Of a stretch of DNA of 64,000 nt, positions 50,157-58,254 are shown one piece after another. The stretch spans positions 80,944 to 144,943 of the forward strand of contig DASXWQ010000098.1 in assembly GCA_036503555.1 (NCBI GenBank), read 5' to 3'. Positions within the stretch are counted from its first letter, which is position 1; each line of letters begins with the position of its first letter. The notes below the pieces were generated by a model that saw only the letters and a program-made list of their open reading frames with translations, did no database searches and was not told the origin of the DNA. The stretch comes from Actinocatenispora sp036503555 (GTDB lineage Bacteria; Actinomycetota; Actinomycetes; Mycobacteriales; Micromonosporaceae). The translations under genes were made by a program, and so were the position numbers.

Positions 50157-50250
50157 GCCGAGGGCACGGGTTGTCGCACCAGGGACCGGTTCGCGTGAGC
50201 CGACGGCACGGAACATCGCGTCCGGGACCGCTTCGCGTGCGCACACGGCG
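50141..50250 (+). repeat. Three-copy 42-bp tandem repeat at the fmt 3' end
   Basis: GGACCGGTTCGCGTGAGCCG starts at 50141, again at 50183, and a diverged copy (GGACCGCTTCGCGTGCGC) at 50225, an exact 42-bp period. The first copy is the end of fmt with its stop; the other two are untranslated copies placed before rsmB. Copy 2 keeps the stop context, copy 3 has lost it. Confidence 0.8.
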
Positions 50251-50265
50251 TGGATCGGGGCAGCG

Positions 50266-51723
50266 GTGAGCGGCCCGGAGCGGGGCCGCGGACGCAACCG
50301 GCAGGGCCGCCCCGCACGCCGGGGTACGCCGCGCCGGCCCGCACCGCTGCGCCCCGTCGCCGGCGCGAAGCCGGTGGACCGCGCCCGGCGCGCGGCGTAC
50401 GAGGTGCTGCGGCAGGTGCACGAGCGCGGGGCGTACGCGAACCTGGCGCTGCCGTCGCTGCTGTCGGAGTGGTCGCTGTCCGGTCGGGACGCCGCGTTCG
50501 CCACCGAGCTGTGCTACGGCACGCTGCGCGCGACGGGCACGCTCGACGCGGTCCTCGCCGCCGGTTCGAACCGGCCACTGTCCAAGGTGGACGGTCCGGT
50601 CCGGGACGCCCTGCGGCTCGGCGCCTACCAGCTGCTCTACACCCGCGTACCGGCGCACGCCGCGGTGTCGACGTCGGTGGCGCTGGCCCGGTCGGCCGCG
50701 GGCGCCGGATCGGCGAGCTTCACCAACGCCGTACTGCGCCGCGTCGCCGGCACCGACCTGGACGCGTGGCTGACGCGCCTCGCGCCGTCGGACGATCCGG
50801 CCGGCCTCGCCGTGCGGTACGCGCATCCGGAGTGGATCGTCCGCGCGTTCGACGAGGCGCTCGGTGGGGACGACGCCGAGCTGGCCGCCGCGCTCGCCGC
50901 GGACAACGACCGGCCGGCGGTCCACCTGGCGGCCCGGCCCGGCCGCACCACCGCGGCCGAGCTGGCCGAACGGGTCGGCGGCACCGTCGGCCGGTTCTCG
51001 CCGTACGCGGTGTACCTGCCCGGCGGAGCCCCGGGCGACCTCGCGGAGATCCGGACCGGGCTCGCGCAGGTACAGGACGAGGGCAGCCAGCTCGTCGCGC
51101 TGGCACTGGCCGGCGCGCCGCTGGACGGTACGGACGAGCGCTGGCTGGACCTGTGTGCCGGCCCCGGCGGCAAGGCCGCGCTGCTCGGGTCGCTCGCCGC
51201 GCAGCGCGGGGCGCGGCTGACCGCGGTCGAAGTCACGGAGCACCGGGCGGTGCTGGTCGGCAAGGCCGTCGCCGGGTTCCCGGTCGACGTGGTCCATGCC
51301 GACGGGCGGACCGTGGGGGAGCGGCCCGAGCTGCCGGCCGGCGGCTTCGACCGGGTACTGCTCGACGCGCCGTGCACCGGCCTCGGTGCGCTGCGGCGCC
51401 GCCCGGAGGCGCGCTGGCGGCGCCAGGAGTCCGACCTGACCGACCTGGTCGCGCTGCAGCGGGAGCTGCTGGCCGCCGCGTGCCGCGCGGTCCGGCCCGG
51501 CGGTCTCATCGGGTACGTCACCTGCTCCCCGCACCCGGCCGAGACGACTGCGCAGGTCGCGGCACTGCTCGCCGACCCGCCGGTACCGCTGGAGCAGCTC
51601 GACGCCCGCGCGGCCCTCGGCGCCGATCTGGACGGGCTCGGCGAGGGCCCGGCGGCGCAGCTCTGGCCACACCGGCACGGTACGGACGGGATGTTCCTGG
51701 CGCTGCTGCGCCGGAGCGCCTGA
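50266..51723 (+). CDS. rsmB: 16S rRNA m5C967 methyltransferase RsmB
   Basis: A 485-aa SAM-dependent methyltransferase. After a basic, Arg/Gly/Pro-rich tail of about 35 residues comes a NusB-like RNA-binding domain (about 40-170) and the Rossmann catalytic domain. SAM is bound at LDLCAGPGGKAALLG; the two catalytic Cys are in DAPCTGLGALRR and VTCSPHPAE. GTG 50266 is preceded by GGGGCAGC; the open frame runs further upstream through the repeat and fmt but has no site. Confidence 0.93.
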   Translation: MSGPERGRGRNRQGRPARRGTPRRPAPLRPVAGAKPVDRARRAAYEVLRQVHERGAYANLALPSLLSEWSLSGRDAAFATELCYGTLRATGTLDAVLAAGSNRPLSKVDGPVRDALRLGAYQLLYTRVPAHAAVSTSVALARSAAGAGSASFTNAVLRRVAGTDLDAWLTRLAPSDDPAGLAVRYAHPEWIVRAFDEALGGDDAELAAALAADNDRPAVHLAARPGRTTAAELAERVGGTVGRFSPYAVYLPGGAPGDLAEIRTGLAQVQDEGSQLVALALAGAPLDGTDERWLDLCAGPGGKAALLGSLAAQRGARLTAVEVTEHRAVLVGKAVAGFPVDVVHADGRTVGERPELPAGGFDRVLLDAPCTGLGALRRRPEARWRRQESDLTDLVALQRELLAAACRAVRPGGLIGYVTCSPHPAETTAQVAALLADPPVPLEQLDARAALGADLDGLGEGPAAQLWPHRHGTDGMFLALLRRSA

Positions 51724-51727
51724 GCGC

Positions 51728-51764
51728 GGGTGCCGCGGTGCCCGAGCCGGGCGCCGCAGCACCC
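51728..51764 (+). terminator. rsmB terminator
   Basis: GGGTGC/GCACCC and CGGTGCCC/GGGCGCCG form a two-part stem with a small internal loop and a 5-base loop, starting 4 bp after the rsmB stop. Confidence 0.7.
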
Positions 51765-51854
51765 ATGGACCGCTCCCTCGGCCGGGTCCGATTTCGGTGA
51801 TCCGTCCGTCGCGGCCCGGCCGCTGCCCTAGCGTCTGACCCGACCGGTTCGTGC

Positions 51855-51870
51855 GCCGCCGTACGGCGGC
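51855..51870. repeat. 16-bp perfect palindrome in the leader of the small membrane gene
   Basis: GCCGCCGTACGGCGGC ends 3 bp before the GGAGG of the next gene. It may be an operator or a leader hairpin beside the ribosome binding site. Confidence 0.4.
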
Positions 51871-51887
51871 ACGGGGAGGCGAGCGCG

Positions 51888-52091
51888 GTGGGGCGGAAGC
51901 GTGTCCCGACGTGGGTGGCCGGGCTGTTCGGCACGGTTGTCCTGATGCTCATGCCGATGGTCGCGTCGGCGGTCGCGGCGGGGGGACGGAGCGCCCCGCG
52001 GGCGCGGTCGTTGGTACGCGTGGCGCTGGTGGGGCTGCCCGCCGCCCAGGTGCTTGCCGCGACACGCCGCGCCCACTCGCACGGCCGCTGA
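51888..52091 (+). CDS. Small hypothetical membrane protein, 67 aa
   Basis: Not recognised. GTG 51888 has GGGGAGG eight bases upstream, and about nine in ten third positions are G or C, which supports coding. A hydrophobic stretch near the N-terminus (about 9-31: WVAGLFGTVVLMLMPMVASAV) could be a signal or anchor, and a second weaker one lies at about 43-58; the tail is basic and His-rich. A TAGCGT box near 51829 may be its -10. Confidence 0.55.
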   Translation: MGRKRVPTWVAGLFGTVVLMLMPMVASAVAAGGRSAPRARSLVRVALVGLPAAQVLAATRRAHSHGR

Positions 52092-52116
52092 CCGGGGCAT
52101 CGTCGCCGAGATCACG

Positions 52117-52153
52117 TTGCCGGCGCGGTAGAAACATAGATAGCCTATAGATA
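52117..52153 (+). promoter_or_regulatory. Leaderless marR promoter with overlapping AT-rich operator
   Basis: TTGCCG (52117-52122), 18 bp, TAGCCT (52141-52146), then six bases to ATG 52153, so the transcript should start at or very near the ATG. ATAGATA occurs at 52136-52142 and 52147-52153 around the palindrome ATAG-C-CTAT, covering the -10. This AT-rich block stands out sharply and is a likely MarR site for autoregulation. Confidence 0.65.
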
Positions 52154-52605
52154 TGAATGAGTCCATCGCGGACAGCCGGCTCGCCGGCGAGCTCTCCGGG
52201 CGGCTCGGCACCCTCACCCACCTGCTGCGGCGCGAGGTCGACTACGCGGGCGTCAGCCCGACGCTGGCGACCGTGCTCTCCGCCCTCGACCGGGACGGAC
52301 CGAAGCGGGTCAGCGAGCTAGCCGACATCGCCCAGGTGGCCCAGCCGACCATGACCAGCCACCTGCGCCGGCTCGCCGCGGACGGCACCGTCGCCCGCGG
52401 TGCCGACCCGCGCGACCAGCGCGTCGTCACGATCGAGCTGACCGACGCGGGGCGCGAGCTGCTCGACCGGCTGCGCACCGCGCGACGGTCCGCGCTGCAA
52501 CGCCGGCTCGACACGCTCGACGCCGACGACCGGGCTGCCCTCGCCGCGGCGATGCCGGCCCTCGACAAACTCCTCGGCAACTGGCGAAAGGCGGATCCCC
52601 AATGA
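52153..52605 (+). CDS. MarR family transcriptional regulator
   Basis: A 150-aa winged-helix dimer-forming regulator. The helix-turn-helix reads RVSELADIAQVAQPTMTSHLRRLAADG (about 56-82), and the wing is GADPRDQRVVTIELT. It overlaps the MFS gene by 4 bp (ATGA), so the two are co-expressed, and it probably represses the pair until a transported compound binds. There is no Shine-Dalgarno sequence before ATG 52153. Confidence 0.92.
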   Translation: MNESIADSRLAGELSGRLGTLTHLLRREVDYAGVSPTLATVLSALDRDGPKRVSELADIAQVAQPTMTSHLRRLAADGTVARGADPRDQRVVTIELTDAGRELLDRLRTARRSALQRRLDTLDADDRAALAAAMPALDKLLGNWRKADPQ

Positions 52606-54272
52606 GTGCAGGAGGTTCCGGCGAAGCGGCGTCAGGTCAGGCCGGCGGCATCCTCAGGCAGCCGAAGTCGGTCTGGGCCGTGGCGTTCGCCTGTGTCATC
52701 GCCTTCATGGGCATCGGGCTCGTCGACCCGATCCTGCCGGCCATCTCCCACGACCTGAAGGCGAACCCGAGCCAGGTCGAGCTGCTGTTCACCAGCTACA
52801 TGCTGGTCACCGGCGTGGCGATGCTGATCACCGGCTGGGTGTCGAGCCGGATCGGGCCCAAGCGCACACTGCTCGGTGGCCTGACGCTGATCGTCGTGTT
52901 CAGCGCCCTGGCCGGTACGGCCGACGGCGTCAACGGCGTCATCGGCTTCCGCGCCGGCTGGGGCCTGGGCAACGCGCTGTTCATCGCCACCGCCCTGGCC
53001 GTCATCGTCGGCGCCGCGTCCGGCGGCGTGGCCGGCGCCATCATCCTGTACGAGGCGGCGCTCGGCGTCGGCATCGCCGTCGGCCCGCTGCTCGGCGGAC
53101 TGCTCGGCGGGATCAGCTGGCGCGGCCCGTTCTTCGGGGTCGCGGTGCTCATGGCGATCGCGTTCGTCGCTGTCATCGCGCTGCTACCGAAGTCGCCGAA
53201 ACCGACCCACCGGACGTCGGTCATCGACCCGCTCCGCGCGCTGCGCCACCGCGGCCTGCTGACGACGGCGCTGACCGCGCTGTTCTACAACTACGGCTTC
53301 TTCACGCTGCTGGCCTGGACGCCGTTCCCGCTGGACCTGTCGGCGCACCAGCTCGGCCTCGTGTTCTTCGGCTGGGGGCTGTGCCTGGCGGTCACGTCGG
53401 TGTTCGTCGCGCCGCGGTTGCAGGCGCGCTTCGGCACCGTGCACACGCTGTACGTGATCCAGGGGCTGATCGCCCTGACGCTCGTGGTGATGGGTGTCTG
53501 GACGCACTCGAAGGCGACGCTGATCGTCGCGGTGATCGTGGCCGGGCTGTTCCTCGGCATCAACAACACGCTGATCACCGAGACCGTCATGAAGGTGTCG
53601 CCGGTGGAGCGGCCGGTGGCGAGCGCGGCGTACAGCTTCGTGCGGTTCATCGGCGGCGCGATCGCGCCGTTCCTGGCCGGGAAGCTCGGCGAGAAGATCG
53701 ACCCGAGCCTGCCGTTCTACGTCGGTGCCGGCTGCGTCGCGATCGGCATCCTGGTCCTCGCGAGCGGCCACCGGCTGCTGCGCAAGGTGGACGAGCCGGA
53801 GACCGTCACCACCGACCCGGCCGACACCGGCCGGCTGCTGGTCGCCGTCGACGCCAACCCCGACAACACCGCCGTCGTACGCCACGCCGCGCGCGTCGCC
53901 GTCGAGCGCGGGCTCGCGGTACACGTGCTGCACGTACGGGAGACCGAGGTGGTCGGCGGGACCGCGGTGGCGTTGGAGAGCGAGACGGACGCGGCCGCGC
54001 TGCTCGCCGACCGGCTGGCCGAGCTGCGCGCGGCGGGCGCCACCGCGGACGGCGAGATCGCCGCGATCACCGGTACCCACCCGGAGGTGGCGCGGCTGAT
54101 CCTGGACCGCGCGGTACGGCTGGCCGCGCCGGCGATCGTGATCGGCTCGTCGTCGCACGAGGGACTGTCCGCGCTGCTCGGTGGCAGCGTGGTGGCCGAG
54201 GTGTCGCGGCACGCCGGCCGTCCCGTCCTGGTCATCGACCGGGAGAGCGACACGCTGAGCCCGGTCGGCTGA
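52602..54272 (+). CDS. MFS transporter fused to a C-terminal universal stress protein domain
   Basis: A 556-aa protein. Residues about 25-400 form a 12-helix major facilitator domain of the drug/proton antiporter type (motif A-like GWVSSRIGPKRTLLGG after helix 2). After a short hydrophilic linker, residues 409-550 form a UspA domain: GRLLVAVDANPDN opens it, and the nucleotide-loop region is VIGSSSHEGLSALLGGSV. The usual G-x2-G-x9-G-S/T ATP motif is only partly kept, with Ser at the second Gly. The cytosolic domain may sense a nucleotide or stress and control transport. It is coupled to marR. Confidence 0.9.
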   Translation: MSAGGSGEAASGQAGGILRQPKSVWAVAFACVIAFMGIGLVDPILPAISHDLKANPSQVELLFTSYMLVTGVAMLITGWVSSRIGPKRTLLGGLTLIVVFSALAGTADGVNGVIGFRAGWGLGNALFIATALAVIVGAASGGVAGAIILYEAALGVGIAVGPLLGGLLGGISWRGPFFGVAVLMAIAFVAVIALLPKSPKPTHRTSVIDPLRALRHRGLLTTALTALFYNYGFFTLLAWTPFPLDLSAHQLGLVFFGWGLCLAVTSVFVAPRLQARFGTVHTLYVIQGLIALTLVVMGVWTHSKATLIVAVIVAGLFLGINNTLITETVMKVSPVERPVASAAYSFVRFIGGAIAPFLAGKLGEKIDPSLPFYVGAGCVAIGILVLASGHRLLRKVDEPETVTTDPADTGRLLVAVDANPDNTAVVRHAARVAVERGLAVHVLHVRETEVVGGTAVALESETDAAALLADRLAELRAAGATADGEIAAITGTHPEVARLILDRAVRLAAPAIVIGSSSHEGLSALLGGSVVAEVSRHAGRPVLVIDRESDTLSPVG

Positions 54273-54286
54273 CCTGCCCGTTCCGC

Positions 54287-54321
54287 GCGCCCCGCCCCGT
54301 ACCCCCTGCGGGGCGGGGCGC
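54287..54321. terminator. Bidirectional terminator between MFS and serine hydrolase genes
   Basis: Perfect 13-bp arms (GCGCCCCGCCCCG and CGGGGCGGGGCGC) with a 9-base loop lie between two convergent genes. Confidence 0.85.
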
Positions 54322-54327
54322 ACGGAT

Positions 54328-55710
54328 TCAGTGAGGTGCGCCCAGCAGGCGCAGCGCCGGCCCGGTCATCGGCGGCGCGGTCCAGCGGGTGTCGAACGTC
54401 CCCGCGGCCAGGTCGGCGGTCACCGCCAGCCGGTGCGGCGCCTCCAGGAACAGCACGTCGAACGCCAGGTGCGTCCCGTCGGTCCAGCCGCCGCTGGCCG
54501 CGGCAGGTACCGGCCCGTCGGCGACGCTCCACCGTCCCGGTACGAGCGGCAGCCGCAGGGCGGTGTCGCCGTCCCGCAGCACGACGGTGGTGCCGTTGCC
54601 GACGCGTACGTCGAGGCCGAGGTGGCTGGGCGCGCCGGCGGGCGACAGGGTGCGGGAGGTTGGGGCGGGCGTGCCGTCACCGGCGGGTACCGGTGGGAGG
54701 GCGAGGGCGGCGAGCCGGTCGGCGAGGGCCGCGTCGGCGTCGGCGGACCCGGGCGCGCCGAGCGCGGGCAGCAGGTGCCGCCACACCAGCTCCAGTACGG
54801 CCTGCATCTCGACGGTCGCCCCGGTGTACGCGATCACCGCGTCCTGCTCCGGCAGCACCAGGCCGAACTGCCCGTACGCGCCGTCGGCCCGGTAGCCGTG
54901 CCGCGACATCCAGAACTGGAACCCGTACCCCTGTTGCCAGTCCGAGTTCGTGTCCTGCGCCGTCGTGACCTGCGGCCGGGTCGCCTCGGCCACCCAGTCC
55001 TCGGACAGGATCCGGCGGCCCTGCCACACGCCACGCCGCAGGTACAGCTCGCCGAGCCGGGCGATCGCGTCTGTGGTGGTGAACAGGCCGATGAAGCCGA
55101 GGTCCCGACCCAGCTCGTCGCGCTGCCAGGACGCCGTCCCGATGCCGAGCGGGTCGAACAGCCGCGGCCGCAGGTATCCGGCCAGCGTGGTGCCGGTGAC
55201 CCGCTGCAGGATCACACCCAGCGTGTACGTGCAGGGCTGGTTGTACGCGAAGACGGTGCCGGGCGCGCGGTCCGGCGGCAGGGCGAGAAACCCGCGTACC
55301 GGATCGTCCGGGGTGGCGCGGCGCGCCTCGTCCCACGTCTCGCGGGTGTGCCCGCTGCTCATCGAGGCGAGGTGCCGCACGCGCATCGCCCGGGTGCCGT
55401 CATCGGTGGCGAGGTCCCGGTACTCGGGGAAGAAGTCGACGACCCGGTCGTCGAGCCGGACCAGGCCCTCGGCGACGGCGAGGCCGAGCGCGGTGGACGT
55501 GAAGCTCTTGCTCAGCGAGTACAGCATGTGCGGCAGGTCGGGCCGGTACGGCGACCACGCTCCGGCGGCGACGACGTGCCCGTGCCGCAACACGGTCAGG
55601 CCGTGCGGCTCGATCCGCGGTGCCGCCTCGACGGCGTCGAGGAAGGCCAGGACGCCGCGCGCGTCGATGTCGTGTTCGGCCGGCGTACCGGTCGGCAGTG
55701 AGGGGGTCAC
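54328..55710 (-). CDS. Serine hydrolase, class C beta-lactamase family
   Basis: A 460-aa penicillin-binding-protein-like serine hydrolase (beta-lactamase/EstB/D-aminopeptidase group). The nucleophile motif SxxK is SLSK in LYSLSKSFTSTAL, the YxN motif is YNQP, and a late HGYRADGAYGQFG takes the place of the KTG/HxG motif. A C-terminal beta-rich region (about 340-460) follows the hydrolase fold. No signal peptide is seen, so it is probably cytoplasmic. GTG 55710 is taken as start, with GTG 55725 possible. It lies 64 bp downstream of the MocR gene on the same strand and may share its transcript. Confidence 0.85.
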   Translation of the reverse strand: MTPSLPTGTPAEHDIDARGVLAFLDAVEAAPRIEPHGLTVLRHGHVVAAGAWSPYRPDLPHMLYSLSKSFTSTALGLAVAEGLVRLDDRVVDFFPEYRDLATDDGTRAMRVRHLASMSSGHTRETWDEARRATPDDPVRGFLALPPDRAPGTVFAYNQPCTYTLGVILQRVTGTTLAGYLRPRLFDPLGIGTASWQRDELGRDLGFIGLFTTTDAIARLGELYLRRGVWQGRRILSEDWVAEATRPQVTTAQDTNSDWQQGYGFQFWMSRHGYRADGAYGQFGLVLPEQDAVIAYTGATVEMQAVLELVWRHLLPALGAPGSADADAALADRLAALALPPVPAGDGTPAPTSRTLSPAGAPSHLGLDVRVGNGTTVVLRDGDTALRLPLVPGRWSVADGPVPAAASGGWTDGTHLAFDVLFLEAPHRLAVTADLAAGTFDTRWTAPPMTGPALRLLGAPH

Positions 55711-55774
55711 GTGACCGGCCAACACCGCGGGCCGCCGGTTGATTCCTCGCCGAGCCGCGCGCCCGCGAGGACCG

Positions 55775-57154
55775 TCAGCCGCCGGGTTCGGCGTCGGCGG
55801 CGGCGAGGGCGATGAGGTCGGCGAGCTCGTCGAGCGGTTCGACGCCGCGTCCGGTGGCGACGCGGATGTGCGTGTGGTGCGGCCCGTGGTGGTACCGGCT
55901 GCCCGGGGCGACGGCGACTCCGGCGGCGGCGAGCGTGACCAGCGCCGAGTGTTCGTCCCGCACCGGTACCCAGAGGCTGAGGCCGTCGGCGACGCCACCG
56001 GCGCGTACGCCGCGGGCGGCGAGCGCGTCGGCGAGCGCGGTGCGGCGCTGGGCGTAGACCTCGCGGGCGTGCGCGACGGTACGGTCCACGGCGGGGTCGG
56101 CGAGCAGCGCCGCCAGGCAGTTCTGCAGGATCCGGCTGGTCCAGCCGGACCCGAACGTCCGGTACACCCGCGCCTTCTCGACGATCGTCGTCGGCCCGCC
56201 GAGTACGGCGAGGCGCAGGTCCGGGCCGTGCGACTTGGCGTAGGAGCGGACGAGGACGGTGCGGTCGGGCAGCTCGGCGCCGATGCTGGCGAGCGGTGCG
56301 CCGGACAGGACGCCGAGCCCGTCGTCCTCGACGACGACGGTCTCCGTGCCGGCGAGCAGCGCGGCGAGCTCGGAGCGGCGCGCCGGGTCGACGCTGTGGC
56401 CGGCGGGGGAGTGCGCGCGCGGCTGGTAGCAGAACAGCACGGGCCGGCGGCGCAGCGCGGCGGCGAGCGCGTCGGGTGTCGGGCCGCGGTCGTCGCAGGC
56501 GACCGGTACGACGTCGGCGCCGACCGCGTCGAGGATGTCCAGCAGGCGCGGGGCGGTCGGGTCCTCGACGGCGACCGGGTCGCCGGTGGTGACGAGCGTC
56601 TGCGCGAGCAGCAGCAGCGCGTCGAACCCGCCGTTGACGGCGAGCATCGCCGCCGGCTGGTACGGCCAGCCCGGCCGGACCGCCGCCTCCAGTTGCGGCG
56701 TGATCGCCACCCGTACGTACTCGTTGATCGACTCGGCGCGCAGTGCCTCGGCGAGCGCCAGGTCCAGCGGCGGCAGCAGGGCCGGATCGGGTACGGCGAG
56801 GCGCAGGTCGTGCGCGAGGCGGTCGCCGTAGCGGCCGACGCCCTCGAAGCGGTACGGCCGGGGTACGTCGGGCGGGCCGGTGACCACGGTGCCGGCCCGG
56901 CCGCGTCCGCTGATGGACCGCCGGCGGCGCAGCAGCGACCACGCCTCGGAGACGGTGGCGGGGCTGACGCCGAGCGCGCCGCCGAGTTCGCGCACGGTCG
57001 GCAGCCGGTGCCCGGCGCGCAGCTCACCCTGCCGGATGAGGCTGACCACGGACGCGGCGATGCCGCGTGCGCTGGTCTCGTCGACGTGGCCGGCGAGCCA
57101 GGCGGCGTCGACCGGGGAGCCGTCCGGCTCGGCCGGCAGGGTCGGGTCAGGCAT
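55775..57154 (-). CDS. MocR-type GntR/aminotransferase regulator
   Basis: A 459-aa fusion regulator. The N-terminal GntR winged helix (about 25-95: RLPTVRELGGALGVSPATVSEA) is joined to a fold-type I PLP aminotransferase domain (about 115-455), with the PLP Lys as Lys307 in RSYAKSHGP and an Asp in VVEDDGLG. Such proteins sense PLP or a PLP-amino-acid adduct and usually control a divergent operon. GAAGGA precedes ATG 57154. The divergent operon starts 116 bp away and encodes uptake and amide or nitrile hydrolysis. Confidence 0.93.
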   Translation of the reverse strand: MPDPTLPAEPDGSPVDAAWLAGHVDETSARGIAASVVSLIRQGELRAGHRLPTVRELGGALGVSPATVSEAWSLLRRRRSISGRGRAGTVVTGPPDVPRPYRFEGVGRYGDRLAHDLRLAVPDPALLPPLDLALAEALRAESINEYVRVAITPQLEAAVRPGWPYQPAAMLAVNGGFDALLLLAQTLVTTGDPVAVEDPTAPRLLDILDAVGADVVPVACDDRGPTPDALAAALRRRPVLFCYQPRAHSPAGHSVDPARRSELAALLAGTETVVVEDDGLGVLSGAPLASIGAELPDRTVLVRSYAKSHGPDLRLAVLGGPTTIVEKARVYRTFGSGWTSRILQNCLAALLADPAVDRTVAHAREVYAQRRTALADALAARGVRAGGVADGLSLWVPVRDEHSALVTLAAAGVAVAPGSRYHHGPHHTHIRVATGRGVEPLDELADLIALAAADAEPGG

Positions 57155-57233
57155 GGCGGTCCTTCGAGCCGGTGGGCGTGGGCCTCACTACTTCACCACA
57201 TCGCTACGAGTAATGATCAGTAACAAAAAACTC

Positions 57234-57263
57234 TTGTTCATCAACGAGGTGAACTTTTACTGT
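57234..57263 (+). promoter_or_regulatory. Promoter and inverted repeat of the divergent MocR-linked operon
   Basis: TTGTTC (57234-57239), 18 bp, TACTGT (57258-57263), then seven bases to ATG 57271, so the transcript is probably leaderless. GTTCA (57236-57240) faces TGAAC (57250-57254) within the promoter, a likely regulator site. The surrounding 60 bp are unusually AT-rich. Confidence 0.6.
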
Positions 57264-57270
57264 AGCCGTG

Positions 57271-58254
57271 ATGAGCACGACAGACACCCCCATGCGGCTC
57301 GGGGCACGCCCCTGGTCCCACCTCGTACCGCTCACGCTGCGCGAGGTGCCCACACCCGGGCTGGACCTGACGGTCGAGCGCCGGGCGATCACCCCCGACC
57401 TGCTCGCCGAGCCGACCCTCGACGCCGCCGAGACCTCCTTCAGCCGGTACGTCCGCGCCCGCGCGGCCGGCGACGACCGGATCGTCGCGGTACCCGCGTT
57501 CGTGATGCGCGCCTTCCGGCACCGCTGCCTGCTCGTACGGCGGACCAGCGACCTGACGACGGTCGAGCAGCTCACCGGCGCCCGGATCGGGCTCACCGGC
57601 TGGCCGGACTCCGGCAACACGTGGACCCGGGCGATCCTGCGCCGTGCCGGCGTGGACCTCGGCACGATCTCCTGGATGGTCGGCCCGCTGACCGCCGACG
57701 CGGCCGGCGGCGACCGGACGGGCGGCCTCGTCCCACCCGCCAACGTACGGCTGGCCGGCCCCGGCGAGTCGCTGGTCGGCGGGCTGCTCGACGGCAGCCT
57801 CGACGCGATCATGACGCCGTTCATGCCGCCCGGCTTCCACACCGACGACAGCCCGCTGCGCCCGCTGCTGGTCGACTACCCGTCCGCCGAGGCGGCGTAC
57901 CTGCGCGACGTCGGGTTCATCCCCGGCATCCACCTGATCGGCGTACGGCGGGAGGTCGTGGCGCGACGCCCCGAGGTGCTCGCCGACCTGCGCCGGGCGC
58001 TCACCGCGTCGCGCGACGCCTGGTGGTCCGGGCAGCGCAAGCTGGCCGACCCGACGCCGTGGGCGCTGGCCGACATCGACCGTACGGAACGGCTGGCCGG
58101 CCCGGACTGGATGCCGTACGGCCTCGCGGCGAACGCGCGGATGATCGCCGCGTTCTGCACCGAACTGCAGGCGCAGGGCCTGGTCGACGAGCCTGTCGAC
58201 GTCGCCGGGCTGTTCGCCGAGTACGCCAAGGTCGCCGACGAGGAGGAGGACTGA
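57271..58254 (+). CDS. NMT1/4,5-dihydroxyphthalate decarboxylase-like protein
   Basis: A 327-aa protein with a periplasmic-binding-protein fold but no signal peptide or lipobox. Segments such as FRHRCLLVRR, GARIGLTGWPDSGNTWTRAIL, TISWMVGP and WMPYGLAANARMI follow the pattern of 4,5-dihydroxyphthalate decarboxylase and NMT1/ThiY-like proteins. It may be a cytoplasmic enzyme or a ligand-binding protein; sequence alone does not decide. ATG 57271 or GTG 57268 is the start, with no ribosome binding site. It is the first gene of the MocR-facing operon and shares a base with the nitrilase gene. Confidence 0.75.
   Translation: MSTTDTPMRLGARPWSHLVPLTLREVPTPGLDLTVERRAITPDLLAEPTLDAAETSFSRYVRARAAGDDRIVAVPAFVMRAFRHRCLLVRRTSDLTTVEQLTGARIGLTGWPDSGNTWTRAILRRAGVDLGTISWMVGPLTADAAGGDRTGGLVPPANVRLAGPGESLVGGLLDGSLDAIMTPFMPPGFHTDDSPLRPLLVDYPSAEAAYLRDVGFIPGIHLIGVRREVVARRPEVLADLRRALTASRDAWWSGQRKLADPTPWALADIDRTERLAGPDWMPYGLAANARMIAAFCTELQAQGLVDEPVDVAGLFAEYAKVADEEED

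Noticed and set aside
50157..50265. A separate small protein encoded by the 42-bp repeats
   Set aside because: The open frame is only the upstream continuation of rsmB; there is no ribosome binding site and the copies carry fmt stop context.
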